In this document: positions 51,737-58,948 of the stretch, piece after piece | How the letters are laid out: each line of letters opens with the position of its first letter | Position numbering within the stretch: the stretch's first letter is position 1 | Origin: Labrenzia sp. THAF82 | GTDB taxonomy: Bacteria > Pseudomonadota > Alphaproteobacteria > Rhizobiales > Stappiaceae | NCBI RefSeq assembly: GCF_009363435.1 | Contig: NZ_CP045354.1 | Coordinates: 1,826,501 to 1,890,500, forward strand | Length of the DNA stretch: 64,000 nucleotides | Direction of reading: 5' to 3' | The notes under the pieces: model-generated | Database searches by the model: none | Told to the model about the DNA's origin: nothing | Seen by the model: the letters and a program-made list of their open reading frames with translations, nothing else | Program-made: the position numbers and the translations under genes

Positions 51737-52719
51737 TTCCTGTCTCCTTTGCGTAGAGAGTTCATCAGTTTCTGGAAGACGCCGGTCAGGAATATCGCGG
51801 CAATGAACATGATTGTCGCAAAGGCGGCACCTGTCGGCCATTCATCGCCAGCGACATGGAAGAACCCGGCGATCGTTTCGGCAAATACGGTCGTGGAAGG
51901 ACCACCGAGCAGAACCGGAGTTGCATAGAACCCTGTCGATATCAGGAACACCAGCGTACATCCTGACGAGATCCCTTCCAGCGTGAGGGGAAGAGTAACC
52001 CGGCGAAAGCGGGTCCATGCCGAAGCGCCGAGGTCGGCGGCAGCTTCATTGTAGCTTCTGGGAAGTTTTTCCAATGCCGAATACAGCGGTAAAAGCATGT
52101 AAAGTGCAGTCAGGTAGACGATCCCGACACCCATGGAAAAGCTGGTGTACATGAACGGGATCGGCTGATCGATAAGGCCCAGCCACTTGAGCAACTGGTT
52201 CACCGCTCCGGTGTTTCCCAGAAGGATCATGATTGCATAGGTGCGGACGATTTCACCGACCCAGAACGGGATCAGCAATAGAAGAAGCATCAGCATCTGG
52301 TTCTTGCGGCTGACGTGACGCGCCAGAAAATAGGCGACGGGATAAGTCAGGATCAAAGTGCAAAAAGTGAAGACGCTGGCAAAGATGAGCGTGCGGAAAA
52401 ACGGCTGCCAGAAAATATAGTCGCCAAAGAAACGCGCATAATTGTCGAGGGTGAAATGCTGCTCCACCCCGGGTGCAACCGGATAGGCATCGGTAAAGCT
52501 CACCCGAAGCATCTGCAGCATTGGTCCAAGGTGTTGCGTGAGCACCCATAGCAAAGGAAAGGTAGCAAGGATCAGGAACTGACGTCGCGGCGAAGCGGTT
52601 GCGAGCCCGACAACAACCCGATAAGGCGTCCAGCTTGACAATGTGCCCCAGAAGGTCAGACCTTTTCTTTCCATGGTGTCAGAGCCGCGGCCAGTGCGTG
52701 GAGCGACATCATCGCTCAT
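51733..52719 (-). CDS. PotB-like ABC transporter permease
   Basis: 328 aa. A cytoplasmic N-terminal extension of about 45 residues precedes six membrane segments; the EAA loop is YNEAAADLGASAWTRFRRVTLP. VGEIVRTYAIMILLG and GFYATPVLLGG are PotB-like. The start ATG at 52719 follows GGGGGAAACTGGC. It is coupled to the next permease by TTGA overlap. Confidence 0.92.
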   Translation of the reverse strand: MSDDVAPRTGRGSDTMERKGLTFWGTLSSWTPYRVVVGLATASPRRQFLILATFPLLWVLTQHLGPMLQMLRVSFTDAYPVAPGVEQHFTLDNYARFFGDYIFWQPFFRTLIFASVFTFCTLILTYPVAYFLARHVSRKNQMLMLLLLLIPFWVGEIVRTYAIMILLGNTGAVNQLLKWLGLIDQPIPFMYTSFSMGVGIVYLTALYMLLPLYSALEKLPRSYNEAAADLGASAWTRFRRVTLPLTLEGISSGCTLVFLISTGFYATPVLLGGPSTTVFAETIAGFFHVAGDEWPTGAAFATIMFIAAIFLTGVFQKLMNSLRKGDRN

Positions 52720-52746
52720 GCCAGTTTCCCCCAATGTGACTTGATT

Positions 52747-52773
52747 GCCTTGCCCGCCTCACGGGCGGACAAG
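52747..52773 (-). other. Intercistronic hairpin between receptor and permease genes
   Basis: CCTTG-CCCGCC / GGCGGA-CAAGG, an 11-bp stem with a 5-nt loop. The one plus-strand C/A mismatch becomes a G-U pair in minus-strand RNA, as expected if the RNA of this operon is what folds. No T run follows, so it probably stabilises the receptor mRNA. Confidence 0.6.
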
Positions 52774-52799
52774 GTCTTTCTGATCTTCAGAGCGACAGC

Positions 52800-53906
52800 T
52801 CAGGCAGCCTTGATGGCTTCAACAGCCGGATCGACAAGCCCGTACTTCATCTCATTCGCTTCAGCGCGGAAGAACTGCAGGTTTTCAAGTTCGTCGTCCG
52901 AGAACGAAGTCGATTTCTTTTCAAGGTCCGTCAGATAGTTCGATGCATCCTTGTAGGTGGAGATGAAGCCGGAGGCCTTGGTCATCGACGCACCGATTTC
53001 CGGAGAGGCCAAGATGGCATCCAGGAACGTGTAAGCGTTGTCAGCATTCGGAGCGTTGTTGGCAATGTTGTAAGTGTAGACAAAGCCGTAAGACCCTTCC
53101 TGCGGGATGGTCATGGCCAGCGGGAACCCATCGTTGATGAGCGCCGCGGCAGGGCCATTCCAGCTGTGCCCAAGAGCAATGTCCTGGTTGATGAACATCT
53201 GCTGTACTTCAGCGCCACTGTCATAATATTTCCTGACAAGCGGTTTCTTCTCGATCAGGAACGCCTTGGCTTCTTCGACAATCGCAGCTGCTTTTTCAGG
53301 GTCATCGAGATAAGCAACCATATTCCCGTCGTAGCCCATCTTGAGCATGACGATCGACATCATGTCCTGGATGATATAGGCGGTCTGGCCCTTATACTTT
53401 TCCGAAAAGAGAACGTCCCAGCTCCTGGCTTCCTCGGGGGTGACAAGCTCGGTGTTGTAAGCGAGTACTTCCATGCCGGACAGGATAGGTGCACCCCACT
53501 TATGCCCATTGATGGTCGACCAGTCGCTCTCGGAAAATGTCGGGTTGATGTTCCCCCAGTTGCTCAGCCGACCGGTGTCGAGCGGGGCAAGCAGGTCGCT
53601 GTCTATGAATTGTAGGAAACGGTGACCGGCCACGGTCATGATGTCCACTGTGGGATTGGGCGCTTCGGCGGCGAGCAGGTTGAACTGCTTGCCCTGGTCA
53701 TCAACCAGGCGAATATTCACCTTAATTCCGGTGTCCGCCTCGAACTGTTTCTTGAAGGCCTCGGGAACAAAATCGTTGTACGTCCAGATGTTCACTTCAC
53801 CGCCTGCAGCACTCGCACGGCGAAGATAGGCAGGACTGGCAAGAGTTGCTGCCCCAATGGCAGCAGTACCCAGGAAGCGTCGGCGGTCAATGGTAAGTTT
53901 GGTCAT
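52800..53906 (-). CDS. ABC transporter substrate-binding protein, PotD/SBP family 1-like, Tat-exported
   Basis: 368 aa with a Tat signal (DRRRFLGTAAIGAATLASPAY, of which RRRFLG is the core). The mature part begins GGEVNIWTYNDFVPEAFKKQ and has LLAPLDTGRLSNWGNI, WGAPILSGMEVLAYNTE and GHSWNGPAAALINDGFP, as in PotD-like receptors. It sits between the opine-dehydrogenase gene (44 bp upstream) and the permeases. The ligand may be an opine-like or polyamine-like cation rather than a plain polyamine. Confidence 0.88.
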   Translation of the reverse strand: MTKLTIDRRRFLGTAAIGAATLASPAYLRRASAAGGEVNIWTYNDFVPEAFKKQFEADTGIKVNIRLVDDQGKQFNLLAAEAPNPTVDIMTVAGHRFLQFIDSDLLAPLDTGRLSNWGNINPTFSESDWSTINGHKWGAPILSGMEVLAYNTELVTPEEARSWDVLFSEKYKGQTAYIIQDMMSIVMLKMGYDGNMVAYLDDPEKAAAIVEEAKAFLIEKKPLVRKYYDSGAEVQQMFINQDIALGHSWNGPAAALINDGFPLAMTIPQEGSYGFVYTYNIANNAPNADNAYTFLDAILASPEIGASMTKASGFISTYKDASNYLTDLEKKSTSFSDDELENLQFFRAEANEMKYGLVDPAVEAIKAA

Positions 53907-53950
53907 CTTAGCGTCTCCTAGTCGGTTAAGTTTGGTCCATCCTTTTTTGT

Positions 53951-55057
53951 TTAAGTTTGTGGCGTGGATGGTCTATGCAGCACCCCGGTGCGGGACGCAT
54001 GCTGCAAGTCGCAAAGGCTGAAGCTTTCCAATTCCAACGCATGGAGGAATTCGTTTTCGAGCGCGAATTCCCGGTCATACATTGCTGAAAATAACCTAAT
54101 GCCGGCTTCATGTAACGTGGCAGGCCTGTCTACCAACCGGCCCAGAACTACGGTCACCTGCAGTCCATATGGAACATCTTCGGTCACGTAACGGCTGTCT
54201 GCCGTTGCCGGTCCAAGGCCGCCATAACCATGCGTGTGCATCTGTTGGTTCATTTCGGAAATGGATCCAACAGGCACGTGGAAACTCTGGTGGAAGTGTT
54301 CGAAGATCGTTTTAACCTTCAGATCCAGCGCCTTGGCGATTGCAAGACGCTCAAGGTCGAGTTTCTCCAGCAATCGTCCTACCTTCGGCGTGACATTCAG
54401 TCCCTGGCTCCAGTCCTCACCACGCTCCATCCGGGTGATGTTGCAAAGGGCGATTCCGAGGTGGTTCTGCGGATTGAGATTGGACAGCAAAATGGCCAGC
54501 AAGCCATCGCGTGGCATAAAGCGGTCGCCGAACAAACTCTTGCAAAGGGCCAGTCCGTGATCTGTTTCAGCCTCGGGCACGGTGCACAGATCAACCCGGT
54601 TTCGTATGGTGTTGACGCGTACCCTGGGTCCTTGCTCGCGGCGGCCCGAGACGATAGTCGTGCCCCATGCGGTGACGGGTGCCGATACGCCACGCGCTGC
54701 CAAAGCCTGCGTAAGATAGACAGCGCCGAAAGACGCATGGGATGAGATAATGACGTGCTGCCCCTCGCGAATATGGGGGGCCAGCGCATCCATGATTTGT
54801 TTGTGCCCGGTTGCCGGCAAGGCGATGATCAGTGCATCGTTCGTCTCGGCCAGCTCCTGTGCAGATTGGGCTATTGCAGGCATAAATTCTTCTTCGAACA
54901 CCCCGTGAGCCTGCAAGGGCTTGGTTTCGAAGGCGGTCGTGCTTCTACCCGACGGCGACCAGAGTGTCGGAAGATGCTTGTTCCTGTACAAAAGTGCTGC
55001 CGTGCCGCACGCGATTGATCCGGCACCTGCAATGCCTACACGCATCTGATCCTTCAT
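53951..55057 (-). CDS. Opine-type dehydrogenase (NAD/NADP octopine/nopaline dehydrogenase family)
   Basis: 368 aa. N-terminal Rossmann motif VGIAGAGSIACGTAALL, then LIIALPATGHKQIMDAL and HVIISSHASFGAVYLTQAL. The C-terminal all-helical opine-dehydrogenase domain has SNLNPQNHLGIALCNITR with the catalytic-type His, and a later YVTEDVPYGL. Opine dehydrogenases interconvert N-(carboxyalkyl)amino acids with an amino acid plus a keto acid. In a catabolic importer operon the oxidative direction is likely. The ATG at 55057 follows AAGGAGACGGC and overlaps the upstream gene by 4 bp. Confidence 0.8.
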   Translation of the reverse strand: MKDQMRVGIAGAGSIACGTAALLYRNKHLPTLWSPSGRSTTAFETKPLQAHGVFEEEFMPAIAQSAQELAETNDALIIALPATGHKQIMDALAPHIREGQHVIISSHASFGAVYLTQALAARGVSAPVTAWGTTIVSGRREQGPRVRVNTIRNRVDLCTVPEAETDHGLALCKSLFGDRFMPRDGLLAILLSNLNPQNHLGIALCNITRMERGEDWSQGLNVTPKVGRLLEKLDLERLAIAKALDLKVKTIFEHFHQSFHVPVGSISEMNQQMHTHGYGGLGPATADSRYVTEDVPYGLQVTVVLGRLVDRPATLHEAGIRLFSAMYDREFALENEFLHALELESFSLCDLQHASRTGVLHRPSTPQT

Positions 55058-55641
55058 GCCGTCTCCTTTCGACCCACCGGGTCGCCCAAGACGTGCATCA
55101 GGCGATTTGCCCATCCGAACAAAGAGGATGACAAGATGAGGTCGAATATCTCTTCATCTGAGAGGCCTGCATCTGACAGTTTTTCGATATCTTCAGGACC
55201 AGCTGAAGGCGGTGCCTCAGCGGCCTTGCGCGCAAAATCGAAAATCGCACGGTTTCTCGGGCTGAGATCGGCATTGCTGCCGTTCAGGAACAGCTCGTCC
55301 GTCACGGTTTCGTCTTTGGCAAGTTTTGCATGGCGGTCCGCATGAACTGCTGCGCAATAAATGCAGCGATTGACCATGGATGCCGCCAAAGCACCAAGTT
55401 CACGCTCTTCACGTGACATGCCGCCACGATCGTACATGATCGCGTTGAACAGCGGGGAGCGAACCGAAAGGCTCTCGACATCATGGGCAAGGGTCAAGAC
55501 GTAGGCCGACACCTTGGTGTTGGAGGGGGTCACCTTGAGCGCGTCGAGCTGCTCCTGAGTGGCTTCTTCCAGTTTCACCGGCTTCAGGCGCGGACGCCAT
55601 TCGGGAACCTTGCGCGTGAATTTGTGGACGATCCGGGTCAC
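55054..55641 (-). CDS. AhpD-like alkylhydroperoxidase-domain protein (Avi_7169-type)
   Basis: 195 aa of the carboxymuconolactone decarboxylase (CMD) superfamily with the redox CxxC-H motif NRCIYCAAVHADRHAKL. The rest (LSPRNRAIFDFARKAAEAPP, GLSDEEIFDLILSSSLFGWANRLM, HVLGDPV) fits the peroxidase-related Avi_7169-type family. Family members pair with a second CMD protein, as here. It may reduce peroxide formed by the adjacent flavoprotein (inference). Overlaps both neighbours by 4 bp. Confidence 0.82.
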   Translation of the reverse strand: MTRIVHKFTRKVPEWRPRLKPVKLEEATQEQLDALKVTPSNTKVSAYVLTLAHDVESLSVRSPLFNAIMYDRGGMSREERELGALAASMVNRCIYCAAVHADRHAKLAKDETVTDELFLNGSNADLSPRNRAIFDFARKAAEAPPSAGPEDIEKLSDAGLSDEEIFDLILSSSLFGWANRLMHVLGDPVGRKETA

Positions 55642-56123
55642 GTGCTTTTTCCATTCATCAGGCGCAATCCGGAAATCACACGTATCTGGAAAGCAAGGAA
55701 GGCAACCAATTCACACAGCCGAACGATATCGGCATCGGCAACACCTGCTTCCTGCAGGTCCGAAATATCGTTGGCAGCAGCATCCCGGGTCTGATTTGCG
55801 ATTTTGTCGACGAAAGACAAAACCACAGCCAAATCTGCATGCTGCTCACACGGGTCTCCCAGCTCTCCCAAAGCCGCGTATTGTCCGGCCTGAGCCACAT
55901 AATATGCCGTCAATGCTTCATCTCCGGCGAGGCGCGAGACGCGTGCGGCTATCGCTGCGCGAAGGTCGTGGGGAAAGGCGCCTGTTTCCTTCGGGCGCAA
56001 AACGGCTTCCTCGGCAGACTGCGTCATGCCAATGATGTTGCCGCGCATCGATACCACCCTGGACAAGGTGCTATCCGGTGCAACACCGGCCTGGGTAAGG
56101 ATTGTGAGGTCAGACATATTCAT
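55638..56123 (-). CDS. CMD-domain protein without CxxC (Avi_7170-type)
   Basis: 161 aa. The sequence (TLSRVVSMRGNIIGMTQSAE, FPHDLRAAIAARVSRLAGDE, ALTAYYVAQAG, VVLSFVDKIANQT, ADIVRLCELVAFLAFQIRV) is that of the CMD subfamily that accompanies Avi_7169-type peroxidases. It has only an isolated Cys (GDPCEQH), so it is not an independent AhpD-type peroxidase and may be its partner subunit. The ATG at 56123 overlaps the flavoprotein stop (ATGA). Confidence 0.78.
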   Translation of the reverse strand: MNMSDLTILTQAGVAPDSTLSRVVSMRGNIIGMTQSAEEAVLRPKETGAFPHDLRAAIAARVSRLAGDEALTAYYVAQAGQYAALGELGDPCEQHADLAVVLSFVDKIANQTRDAAANDISDLQEAGVADADIVRLCELVAFLAFQIRVISGLRLMNGKST

Positions 56124-57589
56124 ACCGCCTCGCTCTCCCTTCGGTGTGCTTCCAGCGGCAGCTCGCTCGGTTGCCATTCATCGCCATGAAGTTCCGGCGT
56201 GTCGTAGTCCTGCATCCCCTGCCAGTGGGCCTCTATATCCTCACCGTAGAGCGAAGCCGCGACGGAGCGAGACAGCCATGCGGCACCATCACTGATGCCT
56301 GGAATGTCGCCGCTCACTTTGCCCAGGCTCGCTGATGCGCCGTAGTTGAAGCAATAGACATTCTTCAGCCATGGGGCTTTGCCTGGGTTCTTCTCCCTGA
56401 AAGTGAAATCGGAATTCAAATAGGGAAACCGTCCCAGATCGGCAGACTCTTCGCCGGCAGGTGGGGTGTAGACGTCATGCCAGAGAAGGATCTCCGCTGC
56501 CGTTTCACCGAATTCCGTCCGCGCCATTGGGTCAATGACAAATCCGGTCCCAAGGATGACGAAGTCCGCCTGGTAGGATGTACCGTCTGCAAAATGGAGG
56601 AGTGCTCCGCCGCCGGACTGATCTATCCGCGTCGTTGCCTTGTCGAAATGAAAGTAAGCATTCGGGTGGTGGCTGACCCGCAAGGTTGATCCGCGCGGAG
56701 AGGGGGTTTGTGTTGCAAAGCTGTATTGCATGAAACGCCAGCGCCATTCGTCGGGCAAGGCGGCATAACCGGCAGTAAATCCATAGCTGCCAATGCCCAT
56801 CATCTTATTGATTGTCGGCATCTCCTTGCGGCGAACCAGGTGACGCACTTCCGCTGCGCCGTGCTCCAGTGCTTCTGCCGAATTGTCGACTGCCGACGCG
56901 CCAACACCGATAACGGCAACGCGCTTCTCCTTCAGAGCGGCAAAGTCGATTTCGTCTGCGCTATGCGCCCACAGATGCTTCGGCAGCTCCTTCATGAATT
57001 CGGGAATATTCGGGCCGCCCGTTCCGTCGCGTCCCGTTGCAAAGATCAGTTTGCGGGTTTGAATGGTTCCCGTTTCCGCACCCGAGACTGTGAGCCGCAA
57101 CAGGTCCCCATCGGGCTCCACATGATCGACCGAAACGTTGTTTTCGATCGGAATCTCGAGAACCTTGCGATACCAGCAAAGGTAGTCCATCCACATCGTG
57201 CGTGGGATCTTGTCCAGTTCGTCCCAGTCTTTCGTGCCGAACTGGGCACGGAACCAGGCCTGAAATGTCAGGGAACCGTGTCCGAAGGCAGGGCCGGTCA
57301 GAAACTTGGGAGACCGAAGGGTTTCCATGCGGGCGTATCCCAGCCAGGGACCTTCGTAGCCTTTGGTGGCCCGATCGAGAACGCGGATATTGTGAATTCC
57401 GCCTGTTCTCAAAGCCAGCCAGGCAACCATCCCGCACATTCCGCCACCAATGATGACGACGTCTGTCACATCCGTTCTTTGCGGTATCCAGTCCTTGGAG
57501 GGGTAGCAAAGCAGATCCAGATCATCCTTGAGACGGGCTTCGAGCACCGCCAGACCTTGCGAGTCTATTGAGGACAGTATTTTTGTCAT
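56120..57589 (-). CDS. FAD-dependent monooxygenase-like oxidoreductase
   Basis: 489 aa with two dinucleotide folds: FAD motif VVIIGGGMCGMVAWLAL near residue 45 and NAD(P) motif VAVIGVGASAVDNSAEAL near residue 222. DFVILGTGFVIDP is the third FAD contact. The overall layout is that of flavin-containing N-hydroxylating or Baeyer-Villiger monooxygenases, although the FxGxxxHxxxY signature is not obvious. An amine or N-substituted amino acid is a plausible substrate given the opine-type dehydrogenase downstream. The ATG at 57589 lies one base after the stop of a 73-codon ORF that contains its ribosome site. Confidence 0.83.
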   Translation of the reverse strand: MTKILSSIDSQGLAVLEARLKDDLDLLCYPSKDWIPQRTDVTDVVIIGGGMCGMVAWLALRTGGIHNIRVLDRATKGYEGPWLGYARMETLRSPKFLTGPAFGHGSLTFQAWFRAQFGTKDWDELDKIPRTMWMDYLCWYRKVLEIPIENNVSVDHVEPDGDLLRLTVSGAETGTIQTRKLIFATGRDGTGGPNIPEFMKELPKHLWAHSADEIDFAALKEKRVAVIGVGASAVDNSAEALEHGAAEVRHLVRRKEMPTINKMMGIGSYGFTAGYAALPDEWRWRFMQYSFATQTPSPRGSTLRVSHHPNAYFHFDKATTRIDQSGGGALLHFADGTSYQADFVILGTGFVIDPMARTEFGETAAEILLWHDVYTPPAGEESADLGRFPYLNSDFTFREKNPGKAPWLKNVYCFNYGASASLGKVSGDIPGISDGAAWLSRSVAASLYGEDIEAHWQGMQDYDTPELHGDEWQPSELPLEAHRRESEAV

Positions 57590-57590
57590 C

Positions 57591-57812
57591 TTACATGCCC
57601 TCCAGGAATTTCTTAGAACCGACGATCATTGGCAAGTTGACACCTCGACCCGGGTTGGAGATGTGCGGTTTGCAGGGCTGCCTGGAAAAAGCTTGGCAGA
57701 TTGAGCCCCCTGCAACAGCGAAGCCCCTGGATTTCGGAGCAGAAGTATTCGAACAGATCTGATCCTGGCCGAACTTGCCCCAAACAACCGCGTTCACAAA
57801 TCCAAGTGTCAT
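57591..57812 (-). CDS. Small cysteine-containing leader ORF of the flavoprotein operon
   Basis: 73 aa, not recognised. It starts at an ATG with AAGGGGA 8 nt upstream and stops (TAA) one base before the flavoprotein ATG. Its last codons contain that gene's GGAGGG ribosome site, so it is positioned as the operon's first gene. It has three Cys (C20, C39, C47), a GGSICQAFSRQPCKPH segment and a C-terminal NLPMIVGSKKFLEGM. No signal peptide or membrane segment is visible. It may be a structured small protein, a precursor peptide or a coupling leader. The LysR-type repeat lies 23 bp upstream. Confidence 0.5.
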   Translation of the reverse strand: MTLGFVNAVVWGKFGQDQICSNTSAPKSRGFAVAGGSICQAFSRQPCKPHISNPGRGVNLPMIVGSKKFLEGM

Positions 57813-57834
57813 TGCGCCGGTCCCCTTACCGATC

Positions 57835-57864
57835 GCATAGTAGCTTGCTATGCTAATTTTGCAT
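57835..57864. promoter_or_regulatory. LysR-type inverted repeats in the divergent promoter region
   Basis: GCATAG-N7-CTATGC (57835-57853) and the overlapping ATGC-N7-GCAT (57850-57864) lie between the flavoprotein operon and the LysR gene. They contain T-N11-A type spacing usual for LysR-family activators. Confidence 0.6.
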
Positions 57865-57909
57865 ACTGACGCGTCAATGATAGCTTACCGTAATGATAGG
57901 TTCTCTAAT

Positions 57910-58842
57910 ATGTCAACACTGAATAATGGGCGGCCTGACATTCGCTCAATGGAAGCTTTTGCCGCTGTGGTCCGCTACGGGTCCATGACGGCCGCCGCCC
58001 AGAGGTTGTCAATCAGCCAGCCGGCTGTGACTAGAATGGTCAAGGATTTGGAGGCGCGCGTAGGTTTTGCGTTGTTCGAGCGGAACGGGCCAAAAATCTC
58101 TCCGACCGCCAAGGGGATCAAATTTTTTGAAGAATCCCAGCGTGTTATGGCGAACCTGTCACAATTGACGGAACGGGCTCATGCGATCAGAGACGAAAGG
58201 TTAGCTGCTATCGACATCGTGGCGACTCCGACGATGTCCGCAGGACTGGTCGGACCGGTGCTGTCACGCGTCGCTGACGTATTGCCTGATTTTGTTCATG
58301 TCGAAACGACAACTTCGGAACGGGTTCTGCACGCACTTCGTCAACGCACGGCCGACCTTGGGTTTTCAGCCTATCCGAGTGAGCACGACCGCTTGAAATG
58401 CCTTGCTCGTTTTGACTCTCTGGTCGTTGCCGTGGTCCGGAAGGGGAGCCGCTTTGATGGTGACGAGCCGATCCCGCTCTCGGTGTTCGCGAGCGAAAGA
58501 ATGGCAACCATCTGCAACGGTTACGGTGTTCGTGACGCAATCAATCGCGCACTTGGCGAAGCAGGCATAAGACCTTCGTCTGAAATTGCCACCAACTCGT
58601 CCCTGAGCGCGGCAATGGCGGCGCGGGCAGGGTTGGGGGTCGCTCTCTGTGATCCGGTAACTGCACTTGGCGTGCCGATTGAAGGTGTGTCAATCCGGCC
58701 TTTGACGGCCAAGATTAACTACGCATGGGGTTTGTTCGCCGACGACGAGAACCCACTGAGAGATCGTCTCAATCTGGTGGTCGAAGCTTGCGTTGCCGAA
58801 AGCGAGCAGATCATTCAAGGTGTTGAAAAGCTTTGGAAATAA
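57910..58842 (+). CDS. LysR-family transcriptional regulator
   Basis: 310 aa when started at the ATG at 57910 (MSTLNNGRPDIRSM); ATG 57877 and an earlier start are alternatives. The helix-turn-helix is MEAFAAVVRYGSMTAAAQRLSISQPAVTRMVKDLE in the usual position, given here only as its span at residues 11-45. The effector domain contains AIDIVATPTMSAGLVGPVLS, and a later stretch GLGVALCDPVTA. Divergent from the opine-dehydrogenase operon, which it most likely activates. Confidence 0.9.
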   Translation: MSTLNNGRPDIRSMEAFAAVVRYGSMTAAAQRLSISQPAVTRMVKDLEARVGFALFERNGPKISPTAKGIKFFEESQRVMANLSQLTERAHAIRDERLAAIDIVATPTMSAGLVGPVLSRVADVLPDFVHVETTTSERVLHALRQRTADLGFSAYPSEHDRLKCLARFDSLVVAVVRKGSRFDGDEPIPLSVFASERMATICNGYGVRDAINRALGEAGIRPSSEIATNSSLSAAMAARAGLGVALCDPVTALGVPIEGVSIRPLTAKINYAWGLFADDENPLRDRLNLVVEACVAESEQIIQGVEKLWK

Positions 58843-58932
58843 TGCACCTCGAACGTGCTCTCCGTAACGTCTCCGGGCACCAGGTGAGGAGCCCTCAAAA
58901 GGTAACAAACGAAGCATCATTTTGAGTTTTCA

Positions 58933-58948
58933 AGACAGCGAACTGTCT
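58933..58948 (-). terminator. Possible hairpin at the end of the dimethylglycine dehydrogenase-like gene
   Basis: AGACAG-TTCG-CTGTCT on the minus strand, a 6-bp stem with a UUCG loop directly at the stop codon, followed by TGAAAACTC. It lacks a T run, so termination is uncertain. Confidence 0.3.
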
